Positions 14,394-23,276 are shown, counted from the stretch's first letter. The stretch: DNA of 64,000 nt from an uncultured Solirubrobacterales bacterium (GCA_937128795.1 CAKZMQ010000007.1:62001-126000), one strand, 5' to 3'. The notes: generated from the letters alone by a model not told the origin. Translations and numbers: made by a program.

Positions 14394-16847
14394 TCAGACC
14401 TTCGCGACCATTACGGCGACGTCATCTCGGTTCGGAGCCGCCTGAACTGAACGCGCAACTTCGTCAATCGACTTTGCGAGATCGACTGTCCCGTTGGGTC
14501 GGAAATCTCTGAGCAACTCCATCGCGTAAGCGGCGTCGTCCGTCGAGTGCCCGGCCGAGAGTCCATCCGTGTAAAGCAGCACAGCCGAGCCCGCGGGTAG
14601 CGCAGCCGACCGAAGATTTATCTGCGGCGATTCAACCACGCCGAGCAGCGTCCCGACTTCGCCGATCGCTTCCGGACCATCCTGGGTGAGCAGCAGCGGG
14701 GTCGGGTGACCGCTGGAGATCACCTCCATCCGCTGGCCGTCTGTACCTACGCCAATCAGCTTGACAAATGCAATCGTGCAGAAACGGTCGTCGCCGACCT
14801 GCTCGATCAATGCGCGGTTCAGCGTCGAGACGATCGCCTCCGGGTCACTCTCGGTCATCGCGGCAGTTCGGATCGTGTAACGAGCCAGAGCAGTTACCGA
14901 CGCGGCGCGCGGCCCCTTGCCGCAGACGTCACCGACTACGAGCGCAAGCTCGCCGTCGGGAAGCTCGAACGCGTCATAAAAATCCCCGCCGACTTCGGCG
15001 GCAACTTCCGCGGGCCGAAAAGCCGCGCTCAGCTCGACTCCAGGAAACTCCGGCAGGTCGGAGGGAATCAAGCTCTGCTGGAGCGACGACAGCGTTTGCA
15101 TGCGCTCGGTGTGCATCCGGGCGTTGTCGATCGTGATTCCGGCGCGACGTCCGAATTCGAGTGCGGTTTCGATATCGAAGTCGTTGAAACTTGCAGCTGC
15201 GGTGCGCCGAGACAGCGTCAGCGTGCCGATCGGTCTTCCTCGAACGAAGATTGGAACGACCACTCCGGAGCTGCCGTCGATCGCTGGGTGAGTCACACTC
15301 GCGGCGGCGTCAATCGACTCACCTTCGCCGTCGCCAAATGTGATCGGCCGTCCGGTGGTGAGCACTTCGTCGACGACCGCCCGCCGAGGAGAATCGGCGC
15401 TCAAGCGCAGGGGTGAGTCAACGAAAGACTCAAGGTTCGATTCGACGTCCGCGATCGCAACCGTTTCCGCTTCACCCGCGCTGTCGACCAGGTCGACCAG
15501 GCAGACGTCGCACACCCGTGGAACGGCGACCTTCGCGAGCGTCTCAACGGCACTTTCGAAATCGAGCGATTCGCTCAAGCGTTTGCTGGCCTCGGATAGG
15601 AACTTCTGCGCGAGTTCCTCGCGACGATGCTCAGTTACATCTTCGATCACGGTGATCGCCATGGTCGGTACGCCGTCAGCGTCCCTGATCGCGGTTGATT
15701 TGACGAGTGTCCACCATTCGCGTCCGGTTTTCTTGACGATGTACCGCAGCAACGCCGTCGGTTCATCTTCGCCGGCGAAGGCACGCTTGCTAGGAAGATT
15801 CATTGGATCGAATGGGTTTCCCGCCTCGTCGCGTAGCTCCATGCGCGGGTGAACATCGCCGAAATGTGTGCCGATCAATTCCTCCGCAGAGTCGAAACCG
15901 AGCATCTCTGCCGCCTTTTCGTTGGCGAACACCAACTCGCCCGAAACGCTTTGCGCAGTGACGCCATCCGCGATGCCATACACGATTGCCGAGATCTGAT
16001 CTCGAGACGCTCTCAACTCGCTTTGGGCGAAGGAGAGGCGGTCGATCAGTTGGTCAGAACGCGCCGCCAAGGCAGCCGAGCGAGCCAGCGAGTCGATCTG
16101 CGTCACCTCGGCCTCTCCCCACGGCGGATGCGGGCTCGGGCCGAGCAAGAAGTAGGTTGCCCGGACGTCATCGACGCTGACTGGAGCGATGATCAGTGTG
16201 CTCCGGTCTAGCTCGCGATGGTCGCTCTCGAATAACGCGTCGAGAAGCTGTGGATCGATCGTGCGGACAAGCTTCGGCCCGGATTGAGCGTCGCTGGCCT
16301 CAAGCGCGGCAGACGCCGAGGCCGGATCGACGCGCGCTTGCGGTCCCGCATATTTTTCTCGAATCTGCCTGTTGTAGACGATGCGATGGGATGTGCCGTC
16401 CGGCATGCGAAGGTCGAGGAACGCCCAGTCCGCGAAGTCAGCGACCGCGGCACGCGCGAGGCTGGCGAGGTCGTCTTCGAGACCGCTTGCCGCGTCGCGC
16501 TCCAGTCGTGCTGAATTCATCAATGCGAGTCGGCGTCGAGTTCGCAGGTCACGTTCGCGCAAGATCGCGACCTGCACGGTCAGCGCGGCGACAACTGAAA
16601 TGATCGACGCGCGCGCGGTGTACGTGGTCGAAAGCAGGTCGCCGTCGCGCAGGCCGATTGCGACGAGAATCGCCACGGAGCTCGCCGCAAATCCCGCTGT
16701 TCGCCGTGGCGACGTTGTGAGCGCCGCCACAAGCGGGGGTAGTACCAACGCAGAAAGCAGTCTCACGTCGTCGCCGAACAACACCAGCAAGGTGATCGCG
16801 ATCACCAATAGGACCCCGCAGATTGCTGTCCAAATTTTGTAATTCAA
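14394..16847 (-). CDS. Membrane SpoIIE/PP2C serine phosphatase with GAF and PAS sensors
   Basis: Expected to dephosphorylate the STAS antagonist and so activate the general-stress-type sigma factor. Layout of the 817 residues: about four N-terminal membrane helices (5-110), a GAF-like segment (about 130-265), a PAS domain (about 275-395, DGVTAQSVSGELVFAN, then an IEDVTEHR end), a GAF domain (about 405-570) and a PP2C/SpoIIE domain (about 595-817). Metal-binding motifs GGDFYDAF (near 620), VVGDVCGKG and YTDGL are present. Helices plus several sensor folds suggest integration of membrane and cytoplasmic signals. It is last in the leftward cluster, 42 nt after the degenerate anti-sigma-like gene. 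Confidence 0.92.
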   Translation of the reverse strand: MNYKIWTAICGVLLVIAITLLVLFGDDVRLLSALVLPPLVAALTTSPRRTAGFAASSVAILVAIGLRDGDLLSTTYTARASIISVVAALTVQVAILRERDLRTRRRLALMNSARLERDAASGLEDDLASLARAAVADFADWAFLDLRMPDGTSHRIVYNRQIREKYAGPQARVDPASASAALEASDAQSGPKLVRTIDPQLLDALFESDHRELDRSTLIIAPVSVDDVRATYFLLGPSPHPPWGEAEVTQIDSLARSAALAARSDQLIDRLSFAQSELRASRDQISAIVYGIADGVTAQSVSGELVFANEKAAEMLGFDSAEELIGTHFGDVHPRMELRDEAGNPFDPMNLPSKRAFAGEDEPTALLRYIVKKTGREWWTLVKSTAIRDADGVPTMAITVIEDVTEHRREELAQKFLSEASKRLSESLDFESAVETLAKVAVPRVCDVCLVDLVDSAGEAETVAIADVESNLESFVDSPLRLSADSPRRAVVDEVLTTGRPITFGDGEGESIDAAASVTHPAIDGSSGVVVPIFVRGRPIGTLTLSRRTAAASFNDFDIETALEFGRRAGITIDNARMHTERMQTLSSLQQSLIPSDLPEFPGVELSAAFRPAEVAAEVGGDFYDAFELPDGELALVVGDVCGKGPRAASVTALARYTIRTAAMTESDPEAIVSTLNRALIEQVGDDRFCTIAFVKLIGVGTDGQRMEVISSGHPTPLLLTQDGPEAIGEVGTLLGVVESPQINLRSAALPAGSAVLLYTDGLSAGHSTDDAAYAMELLRDFRPNGTVDLAKSIDEVARSVQAAPNRDDVAVMVAKV

Positions 16848-16889
16848 TGCGCGCTTAAACCTTTCCCGAGACGGCGGTCCCTTGCGCCG

Positions 16890-17273
16890 TCAATCGAGCA
16901 ACACAACCAGCTTGGAGAATTCGCCGTCGGCCTCGATCGTCGACCCTGAGGCCAACGTGTTCAGCACACTGCCGACTGCGGGTAGCGAAGCATTTTCGCG
17001 AAAACGCTCGGCTTCGCCGTCGACCAGTCGCTCGAAGGCGAGCTCCAGTCGCCCGTCCGAGACGGTGATGCCAACCTGGCGTGGATTGTCGGCGTTGACT
17101 CCGCTCTCTGCGCTAGCCGCCAGTGCATCCACCACCGTAAGAGCGTTCATCAATCGATCGATCTGCATGTTCGCCAGTGCGGCCGTTGCCGGCACGACGC
17201 GTTCGAGCACGTCCGCAACCAGTGCAGGATCACCGACCGTGATCTCGATCTTCGTACTCCGCCGATCAGTCAT
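16890..17273 (-). CDS. Unrecognised 127-residue protein, possibly a degenerate RsbW-like domain
   Basis: I do not recognise this protein by a signature. Its pattern follows the anti-sigma kinase fold: helix IDRLMNALTVVDALAAS where the N-box helix would be, then strand VGITVSDGRLELAFERL where the G1 strand would be. The N-box glutamate/asparagine pair and the glycine-rich ATP lid are absent, so it should not bind ATP. The first 8 nt overlap the end of the rsbW gene, implying coupled translation and a job in the same switch, perhaps as a decoy or scaffold. This is inference from layout and secondary pattern only. Confidence 0.6.
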   Translation of the reverse strand: MTDRRSTKIEITVGDPALVADVLERVVPATAALANMQIDRLMNALTVVDALAASAESGVNADNPRQVGITVSDGRLELAFERLVDGEAERFRENASLPAVGSVLNTLASGSTIEADGEFSKLVVLLD

Positions 17274-17709
17274 TTTCGATGCCGACTTCTGCGGGTGGCT
17301 GAGCGGTGCGGTCGAATGCCATCACGACGCGAGTTCCGGACGCGTCGTGATCAATTTCGCAGCTGCTGGTCACGGCTTCGATCAAGGGGATTCCCATGCC
17401 TGAATGCTCGATGTCTTCGCTCGACGACGGCTCGCGCCATGCTCCCGCATCGCAAACCGCCAGACGTACTTCACGCGGATCCGCATCAAACTCGACCCAC
17501 AGCTTTCCGTGGCCGTCCCCGTATGCGTACTTCACGACGTTCGAACAGGCTTCGGTGGCGGCGAGCTTCAAGTCGTTCAAAAGCTGACCGTCAATTTTGT
17601 GGGCTTGAGCTGCACCCTCGATCGCCTGGCGGACGACGATCAGGCACTCTGCGGTTGCATCGAGGCGAAGACGCAATGCGGCCTTTGTAAGGGTTTGGAC
17701 CTCATTCAT
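17266..17709 (-). CDS. rsbW: Anti-sigma factor serine kinase (RsbW/SpoIIAB type)
   Basis: GHKL ATPase that binds the sigma factor and phosphorylates the STAS antagonist. From the ATG giving MNEVQTL it has 147 residues. The N-box LAATEACSNVVKYAY carries Glu53 and Asn57, the G1 box reads CDAGAW (Asp87), and the ATP lid region contains HSGMGIPLI. The longer open frame upstream (28 codons) lacks family similarity, so the downstream ATG is used. It lies between the sigma factor gene (285 nt upstream) and the degenerate paralogue. CDAGAW replaces the usual DxGxGF but keeps the catalytic aspartate and glycine. Confidence 0.9.
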   Translation of the reverse strand: MNEVQTLTKAALRLRLDATAECLIVVRQAIEGAAQAHKIDGQLLNDLKLAATEACSNVVKYAYGDGHGKLWVEFDADPREVRLAVCDAGAWREPSSSEDIEHSGMGIPLIEAVTSSCEIDHDASGTRVVMAFDRTAQPPAEVGIEND

Positions 17710-17827
17710 CGCGATCTCGGTTCCCAGCGTGGAGCGGTGAAGTCGAACGGTTGAGTAGTGGCAACCATACCGACCGGTTTCGGCTCGTTTCACCGAACGA
17801 CGCTGCTTTTTCGCAGGTTAAGTGCGA

Positions 17828-17856
17828 AACGGCCCGCTGCGTGCTGGCGGGCCGTT
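17828..17856. terminator. Strong hairpin between sigma factor and rsbW genes
   Basis: Perfect 10-bp stem AACGGCCCGC / GCGGGCCGTT with a 9-nt loop. Read on the minus strand it is followed by only a short T run, so termination may be partial. It could reduce read-through from the sigma gene into rsbW. Confidence 0.55.
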
Positions 17857-17994
17857 CGCTGCGATTGCGGCACGAGGCGACTGCGTTGCTCGTCGGAGTC
17901 GCCTTGTGGGCTTGATTGCCGCTGTTGCCAACGGCAAACAGCTTGGATTGCTGCAATCGCATCTGGCTTACCCGCACGTGTCGATTCATAAACA

Positions 17995-18798
17995 TCACTT
18001 CGAAGATTCGCTTTCGTCGGAGGATCCGGGTTTGTCGAGATCCGCCCTGAGAAGTTTCAACGCTGCGCGCAGCAGTCTCGAAACCTGCATCTGCGACACA
18101 CCAACGCGCTCGGCAATCTCTGCCTGCGTCAGCCCCTCGTAGAACCGCATGTGAACTATCTCCTTGTGACGCTGGTCGAGTGCTCGCATGCCCGATCCGA
18201 TCGACTGCCGCAGCTCGAAGCGTTCGAGTGCTTCGTCCTCCACGGCCAGGGCCGGCGATTCCAGCATCGGTTCGTCGCCATCGACGCCTACCAGCAGCGG
18301 TGCGGAGTCGTAGCCCGCGCCGGCGTGGATTGCCTCCAACACCGAGTCTGCGCTGGTACCCAAATACTCGGCAAGTTCGTCAATACGTGGTGATCGCTGG
18401 AGTTCGGAGGCAAGAACATCAGTCGCGGTCATGACCTCGGCATTCAGCTCCTGTAGGTCTCGCGGTGGTTTGATGCTCCAACTGTGATCGCGGAAGTAGC
18501 GCTTAATCTCGCCGGTCACGTTGGGCTCGGCGAATGTCGTCAGTCTCACGCCGCGATCGAAGTCAAATCGATCGATCGCTTTGAACAGTCCGAGCGAACC
18601 AACTTGGATCAGATCATCTAAGTCTTGCCCGCGATTCGCGTAGCGCGAAGCGACGCGCCGAACCCAAGGCATCAACAACTCGACAAGTTCTTCTCTTGCT
18701 GCTTGGTCGCCGTCGTCGCGATAGCGGCGGAGCAGGGTGATTTCGGCGTCATCTGAGCCGTTCCCATTTGGATCGCGCGATTTCGACATTGGGGCCAT
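17995..18798 (-). CDS. RNA polymerase sigma factor, SigB/SigF family
   Basis: Group 3 sigma factor of 267 residues. Region 2 is clear (DLDDLIQVGSLGLFKAIDRF with the following RLTTFAEPNVTGEIKRYFRD), region 3 covers roughly residues 110-180, and region 4 ends in the helix-turn-helix LTQAEIAERVGVSQMQVSRL. It probably directs stress or stationary-phase transcription and is held by the RsbW kinase encoded downstream. A second ATG at codon 4 is possible; neither has a strong ribosome-binding site. I searched by eye for GTTT...GGGTAT-type promoters in the cluster and found none convincing. Confidence 0.92.
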   Translation of the reverse strand: MAPMSKSRDPNGNGSDDAEITLLRRYRDDGDQAAREELVELLMPWVRRVASRYANRGQDLDDLIQVGSLGLFKAIDRFDFDRGVRLTTFAEPNVTGEIKRYFRDHSWSIKPPRDLQELNAEVMTATDVLASELQRSPRIDELAEYLGTSADSVLEAIHAGAGYDSAPLLVGVDGDEPMLESPALAVEDEALERFELRQSIGSGMRALDQRHKEIVHMRFYEGLTQAEIAERVGVSQMQVSRLLRAALKLLRADLDKPGSSDESESSK

Positions 18799-18971
18799 GA
18801 TTGCTTCGATGATTGCGCAGCTGAGCGTGGACTACGCGCCTGTAACACGGTCGGCACGTACCAGTTGCCGTGCATGTGGGCAAATCTATGTGATCGATTC
18901 GATCGTTCGTATCGGTCGCAGATGGATTGATCGATCAAGCGACCAACCATGGCATAGCGAAAAAGGCCGGA

Positions 18972-19352
18972 TCAGTCGACGTAACGAAACGGTTGAAAAT
19001 CATCCGGGCCGATCAGGTCCGTGTGCAACGCCAGCACGAAGCAATCGAACTCGTTGCGAAAATTCTCACCGGCGAGTTCGTTGTAGGTGAGGCGAAGCTC
19101 GGCCTTGCCGGCGGCGAAATGCCTGCCGAACTGACGTGCCTCATCCCAGCTGCATTCGCCGACGCGAACGTAGTGACATTCTGGACAGCGCAGCGTCAGT
19201 CGCACGGTGCCGCCTTTTTGGGCCTCGGCGTTCATCGGCTGAACCAAGTCAGAGAAACAGACTTCGCAGATCTCCGCCGCGATACATGCGGGCACGGCAA
19301 CCGCCGAGTCCGCTGTCGACTTTTGTTTTGTCGAACCGTCTCCTTGGTGCAT
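18972..19352 (-). CDS. Zinc-ribbon protein of unknown function
   Basis: A 126-residue protein with two CxxC knuckles (ICEVC and RCPEC, 27 residues apart), probably one structural zinc site, followed by an all-alpha or mixed C-terminal region with no known motif. The ATG start is chosen because GGGGAG lies 7 nt upstream; the longer frame begins at a TTG without one. It is divergent from the secreted nuclease gene and close to the sigma factor gene, but no functional link is visible. I do not recognise the family. Confidence 0.6.
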   Translation of the reverse strand: MHQGDGSTKQKSTADSAVAVPACIAAEICEVCFSDLVQPMNAEAQKGGTVRLTLRCPECHYVRVGECSWDEARQFGRHFAAGKAELRLTYNELAGENFRNEFDCFVLALHTDLIGPDDFQPFRYVD

Positions 19353-19564
19353 TTCTGGTCTCCCCAATCCAGAGTCAACGCCGAAGTGAACGCAGAGTAC
19401 GACGCTTCACGGACGATCTTGCTTGTAACCGTTCGGTCACTAACGATGAGCCCGCAAACTGGCTCAATTCAACTGAAAAAACTCTTAGAAAAAGAGGGGG
19501 AACGACAGTTTCGTCACATTTCTGTAACTTTCCCGAATCGGATGTAGCCCACAAGGGGGACGAC

Positions 19565-20329
19565 TTGAAACGCTCGCTTCTACTCGCATCAATGGTCTTT
19601 GCCGGGATCGCGTTTCTCGCACCTGCTTCGTCCTCAGCTGCAACGTGCGCCGACTATGACAATCAGGCCGAGGCTCAGAAAAACAAAGATACGAGGGACG
19701 CCGACGGCGACGGAATCTATTGCGAGGCGCTGCCGTGCCCATGCTCGAACGGCAACGGCAAGAAGAAGTCAGTTGGCAAAAAAAAGAAGGCCAAGAACAA
19801 AAAGAAAAAGAAGAAGAAGAAGAAGGCCAAGCGGACCTACACCTATCGCGGTTACGTGACTGAAGTTGTCGACGGCGACACGATCAAGGTCGAGCTCGAC
19901 TCCGGGCCGACGGTAACGGTTCGATTGATCGGCATCGACGCGCCGGAATCCGTGAAGCTTGATAAGCCGGTCGAGTGCGGCGCGCACGAAGCGAGGTCAG
20001 CTGGCGTGAGCTGGTCCTTTGCGGACGCTTCGGACTCCAACGGTGATGGTCTCCACGACTCGGGGACCGAGGGCAGACGCGTTCGGCTGGTGACCGACAA
20101 TTCGATCGCAAAAACCGATGCGCTACGCCGGCTGCTTGCCTATGTGTATGGGTCAGATGGATCAAGCCTGCAGCGGACGATTCTCCAAGCCGGTTGGGCC
20201 GACACGTACTACTACAGGAACAAAGACTTCAAGAAGTGGTCGATATATGAATCCGACATGGAATCGGCTCGTGAGTCGCAATCCGGCGCGTTCGGGCTTT
20301 GCGGCGGCGAATTTCACTTGCAGACGTAA
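19565..20329 (+). CDS. Secreted excalibur/SNase-type thermonuclease with lysine-rich linker
   Basis: Exported Ca2+-dependent nuclease. The start is a TTG, fixed by an AAGGGGG ribosome-binding site 5 nt upstream and by the signal peptide that follows (KRSLLLASMVFAGIAFLAP, cleavage near Ala26). The mature protein has an excalibur motif (DADGDGIYCE, residues 45-54), a linker containing a run of nine lysines within a longer basic tract (67-90), then an SNase domain with VVDGDTIKV, RLIGIDAPE (Arg120, Asp125, Glu128) and YRNKDF near the end. The excalibur domain is usually C-terminal in such proteins; here it comes first. The basic linker may bind DNA or wall polymers. Confidence 0.9.
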   Translation: MKRSLLLASMVFAGIAFLAPASSSAATCADYDNQAEAQKNKDTRDADGDGIYCEALPCPCSNGNGKKKSVGKKKKAKNKKKKKKKKKAKRTYTYRGYVTEVVDGDTIKVELDSGPTVTVRLIGIDAPESVKLDKPVECGAHEARSAGVSWSFADASDSNGDGLHDSGTEGRRVRLVTDNSIAKTDALRRLLAYVYGSDGSSLQRTILQAGWADTYYYRNKDFKKWSIYESDMESARESQSGAFGLCGGEFHLQT

Positions 20330-20385
20330 CTTTTTACACGACTTTCATCGACTGATCGTGCGCGTTTCACGGCAACACGCATCAA

Positions 20386-20458
20386 CGCGCACGGCTGGAT
20401 TCGAACCAGCGGCTTCTTCCTTCGGAGGGAAGCACTCTATCCACTGAGCTACGTGCGC
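20386..20458 (-). tRNA. tRNA-Arg (anticodon CCG)
   Basis: 73-nt cloverleaf: acceptor GCGCACG/CGTGCGC (7 bp), D-arm GCTCAGTGGATAGAG, anticodon stem CTTCC/GGAAG with loop CTCCGAA, T-arm CTGGTTCGAATCCAG, discriminator G. CCA is not encoded. It reads CGG codons. Confidence 0.95.
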
Positions 20459-20527
20459 AAAGCTCTCGTGTGGACGGCGAAAACGCGCACTGGAATGCGC
20501 TTTACAAACCGCTACGCGAGGCGCCGA

Positions 20528-22081
20528 TCAGCCTACCATCGAGTGCCGCTGCTCATCGTCGTCGCGATTCGCAACAGGGGCCGGCTGGCGAGGGTTTGCG
20601 TTGCGATTGCGGCGTCGCCGACGGGCGTTGGCGTTCACTTCTTCGACGGAGGCGTTGGACGAAACGTTTCCGTCGCGAATCATCAACACCTCAACGATCG
20701 AGTCGAAGAAGACGTCCAGCAGTTGCGGGTCGAAGTGGCTGCCGCGGCCGTCGGCCATGATCGACAGCGCACGGTCGATCGGCATTGCTTTGCGATAGAC
20801 ACGGTCGCTGGTCAAGGCGTCGAAAACGTCAGCGATCGCGGCGAGCCTTCCCTCGATCGGAATCTCTTCGCCGGCAAGACCGCGCGGGTAGCCGTCGCCG
20901 TCCCAGCGTTCGTGGTGGGTCAAAGCAATACGGGCAGCGAGGTCGAGCAGGGGACTGTCGGAACCGGCAAGAATGCCGCGCCCGATCTCGGCGTGACGTT
21001 CAACGACCAAGCGTTCTTCTGGCGTCAGTCTGTCCGGCTTCTGTAGTACGGCGTCGGGGATCGCGATTTTTCCGACGTCGTGTAGCGGGCTGGCGATGCG
21101 CAACAGCTCGATCTCCTGCGCGCTCCAACCGAGCTTGCTGGCCATCAACGTGCAGTACTTGCCCATCCGTTCGATGTGACTGCCGGTTTCGGCGTCGCGG
21201 CTCTCCACGGCGAGCGCCAACCGCATGATCGTCTCCTCTTGTGAGTGCGCCAGTGCGTCTTCCGAGCGTTCGAGTTCTTGGATGGTGTCGCGCAGGCGGG
21301 TTTCGATTTCGGCGCGCTCACGAAGGTTGACCTGCATTTCGTCGGCGCTACGTCGAAGTTCGTTGTAGCTGAAACTCAATTGGTTGGTGGTGCGGCGAAG
21401 CAGCGGCCAAAGCGCCAAATACAAACCGAGCATCACGAGCAGCAGCGCGATCGCCAATGGTCCGGCCTGAGAACGAATCGATCCCGCGGCGGCCGAATAG
21501 GGAACCACCAGTTCGACGACGCCGACCGGCTGCGCGTTTCCCCGGTAAAAGACCGGAGCAAAGCCTTCGATCAACTGCGCGGTGGTTTCGCTGTCTGCCG
21601 ATGAGTTTTCGACAACCTTCGATTGCTGCTCTCCCGCGAGTGCCGCCTTCACCATCGCTGGTTCTGCGGTGTGTCCGTCAGAGAGTGAGTTGCTCGAGTA
21701 CAGCAGCTTGCCATCGGTGTCGTAGAACCTCACCGTGCGGGCGGCGCTTCTTGCAGTTTGCCGCGAGATGGTCGACCCTACACCCAGCGATTTCACCTCG
21801 CTCAAGTCGCCCTTCCAGAAACCTTCGGGGACCCGTTCCGGTATGACAGTCTTCGCGACAAAGCCAGTCAACTCGGCGACTTTTTCGCCGGAGTTGGCTC
21901 GAATGTTGTTGCGCACCAACAGTGCGATTGCGACCGCCGCGATCAGAAAGGCAATAGCCGTGTAGACGGCGAATGTGCGGAGAACTCGGGGCGGGCGGGC
22001 TTCCTTGCCCAGCGCCACGTGTTCAGTATCAATCCGACGCGCGCGGTCCCTGCCGCGTCCAAGAGATTGCGTACAAGGCAT
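20528..22081 (-). CDS. Membrane HD-GYP cyclic di-GMP phosphodiesterase
   Basis: Expected to degrade cyclic di-GMP. The 517-residue protein has one N-terminal helix (about 34-57), an extracytoplasmic sensor of about 150 residues (60-204, CACHE-like), a second helix (205-227), a coiled linker rich in Arg/Glu (240-285) and an HD-GYP domain with LHDVGKIAIPD (His334, Asp335), THHERWDGDGYPRGL (GDGYP at 395-399) and a downstream DVFDAL. The C-terminal 45 residues are basic and low complexity (RRRRRNRN). With the double-GGDEF protein it forms an opposing pair in the same window, though the two genes are 14 kb apart. Confidence 0.92.
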   Translation of the reverse strand: MPCTQSLGRGRDRARRIDTEHVALGKEARPPRVLRTFAVYTAIAFLIAAVAIALLVRNNIRANSGEKVAELTGFVAKTVIPERVPEGFWKGDLSEVKSLGVGSTISRQTARSAARTVRFYDTDGKLLYSSNSLSDGHTAEPAMVKAALAGEQQSKVVENSSADSETTAQLIEGFAPVFYRGNAQPVGVVELVVPYSAAAGSIRSQAGPLAIALLLVMLGLYLALWPLLRRTTNQLSFSYNELRRSADEMQVNLRERAEIETRLRDTIQELERSEDALAHSQEETIMRLALAVESRDAETGSHIERMGKYCTLMASKLGWSAQEIELLRIASPLHDVGKIAIPDAVLQKPDRLTPEERLVVERHAEIGRGILAGSDSPLLDLAARIALTHHERWDGDGYPRGLAGEEIPIEGRLAAIADVFDALTSDRVYRKAMPIDRALSIMADGRGSHFDPQLLDVFFDSIVEVLMIRDGNVSSNASVEEVNANARRRRRNRNANPRQPAPVANRDDDEQRHSMVG

Positions 22082-22146
22082 GTCGGGCGTCTGGACGACT
22101 TACTTGAGCAAACGTAGGTAGCAAAACAAGGTATCTTGCGCGCCCC

Positions 22147-22152
22147 TAGAAT
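22147..22152 (+). promoter_or_regulatory. -10 box (TAGAAT) of leaderless rnz
   Basis: TAGAAT ends 8 nt before the rnz ATG, and no Shine-Dalgarno sequence intervenes. Confidence 0.55.
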
Positions 22153-22160
22153 CCCGCCGA

Positions 22161-23102
22161 ATGAACCTCTCAGTCGTATTCGTCGGCACTGCCGCGTCCG
22201 CGCCGACCGCCAGACGCGGGCTTTCTGCTCTCCTCGTCCGTCGTGGGGGGGATCAGTTGCTGTTCGATTGCGGCGAGGGCACGCAGCGCCAGTTGATCAA
22301 ATCGGTCGGTTTGGCCGACATCGAGCACATCTTCATCAGCCATTTCCACGCCGACCATTTTCTCGGTCTCCCGGGCATGCTCAAGACGTTTCAGTTGCGC
22401 GGGCGAACGCTGCCTCTGACGATTTACGGGCCGCGCGGACTCGAACGGACGATGGCGGATCTGGAGCCACTCTATGGGCGGCTTCCGTATGACTTGACGA
22501 TCTACGAACTCGCACCGCACGAACAGCTCGGCTTCAAGGGATTCACCGTGAGTGCTTTTCCCGTGGCGCACACGAACAACTCCGTCGGGTATGCGTTGAT
22601 AGAGCACGATCGGCCCGGGCACTTCGATGAGGAGTCGGCGACAAAGCTCGGCGTGACGCCCGGCCCCGACTTCGGCACGTTGCAGCGCGGAGGAGAAGTC
22701 AAGCTGGCCGATGGAAGTGTCGTCAAAGCAGACCAGGTGGTCGGGCCGGATCGTCGAGGACGTCGTGTCGTCTACACCGGCGACACAGCCCCGTGCGAAA
22801 GCGTGCGCGAGGCAGCTCGAGGAGCAGACCTTCTGGTGCACGAATCGAGCTTCAGCGACGAGGAGGTCGACCGCGCGGCCGAAACGCGACACAGCACTGC
22901 TCGTCAGGCTGCTGAGATTGCGCGCGACGCTGGCGTTGCTTTGCTGTGCCTGACCCATGTCTCCGGGCGCTATCTCGGCAAGGAGCTGCGCGCCGAGGCG
23001 CGCGAAGTGTTCGCCAACACCGAGCTTCCCCGCGATTTCGACGTCGTGGAGCTTCCCTTCCCAGAGCGCGGAAGCCCGTACCTGGACATCGAGCGCGATT
23101 GA
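22161..23102 (+). CDS. rnz: Ribonuclease Z (tRNA 3' endonuclease)
   Basis: Removes 3' trailers from tRNA precursors, needed where CCA is not encoded, as in the tRNA-Arg gene nearby. The 313 residues show the tRNase Z arrangement: GTAASAPTARRGLSALLV start, DCGEGTQRQL, metal motif SHFHADH (residues 60-66), the FPVAHTNNSVGY region, YTGDTAPCESV and the late HESSFSDEE and LTHVSGRY motifs. The transcript looks leaderless. It precedes the pyrimidine operon by 174 nt on the same strand. Confidence 0.94.
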   Translation: MNLSVVFVGTAASAPTARRGLSALLVRRGGDQLLFDCGEGTQRQLIKSVGLADIEHIFISHFHADHFLGLPGMLKTFQLRGRTLPLTIYGPRGLERTMADLEPLYGRLPYDLTIYELAPHEQLGFKGFTVSAFPVAHTNNSVGYALIEHDRPGHFDEESATKLGVTPGPDFGTLQRGGEVKLADGSVVKADQVVGPDRRGRRVVYTGDTAPCESVREAARGADLLVHESSFSDEEVDRAAETRHSTARQAAEIARDAGVALLCLTHVSGRYLGKELRAEAREVFANTELPRDFDVVELPFPERGSPYLDIERD

Positions 23103-23247
23103 ATTTGTCGGCACGATCGTCGATTGTTTTCGACAGAAGTACCTGTTAGTCTGCGTGCAGGTCGTCGAGCAAAGTTCAGTTGCCGCCGATTGTCAGTTCT
23201 GAAGCAGAACTGTCCAATGCAAGATTGTTGAATGACTGCCCTTTAAC

Positions 23248-23272
23248 ACGGTCCCGAGAGGCCAAGAAGGAG
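23248..23272 (+). promoter_or_regulatory. PyrR-binding RNA loop next to the pyrR ribosome-binding site
   Basis: GGTC-CCGAGA-GGCC forms a short hairpin (23250-23263) whose loop matches the PyrR recognition consensus UCCnGAGAGG. The Shine-Dalgarno AAGGAG begins 4 nt later, followed by the pyrR ATG. No terminator was seen between rnz and pyrR, so translational rather than attenuation control is expected, as described for Mycobacterium smegmatis pyrR. Confidence 0.75.
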
Positions 23273-23276
23273 CCAG

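Noticed and set aside
17710-17830. Possible SigB/SigF-type promoter (GTTT...GGGTAT) before rsbW
   Set aside because: The best -10-like CGGTAT on the minus strand has no GTTT/GTTC at 14-16 nt; spacing is 22 nt.
18927-18938. TTGATCGATCAA palindrome upstream of the sigma gene
   Set aside because: GATC-rich palindromes are frequent by chance in this sequence; there is no second site or promoter context to call it an operator.
22170-23114. 314-residue minus-strand frame
   Set aside because: Exactly antisense to rnz, with no recognisable motif; an effect of codon bias.
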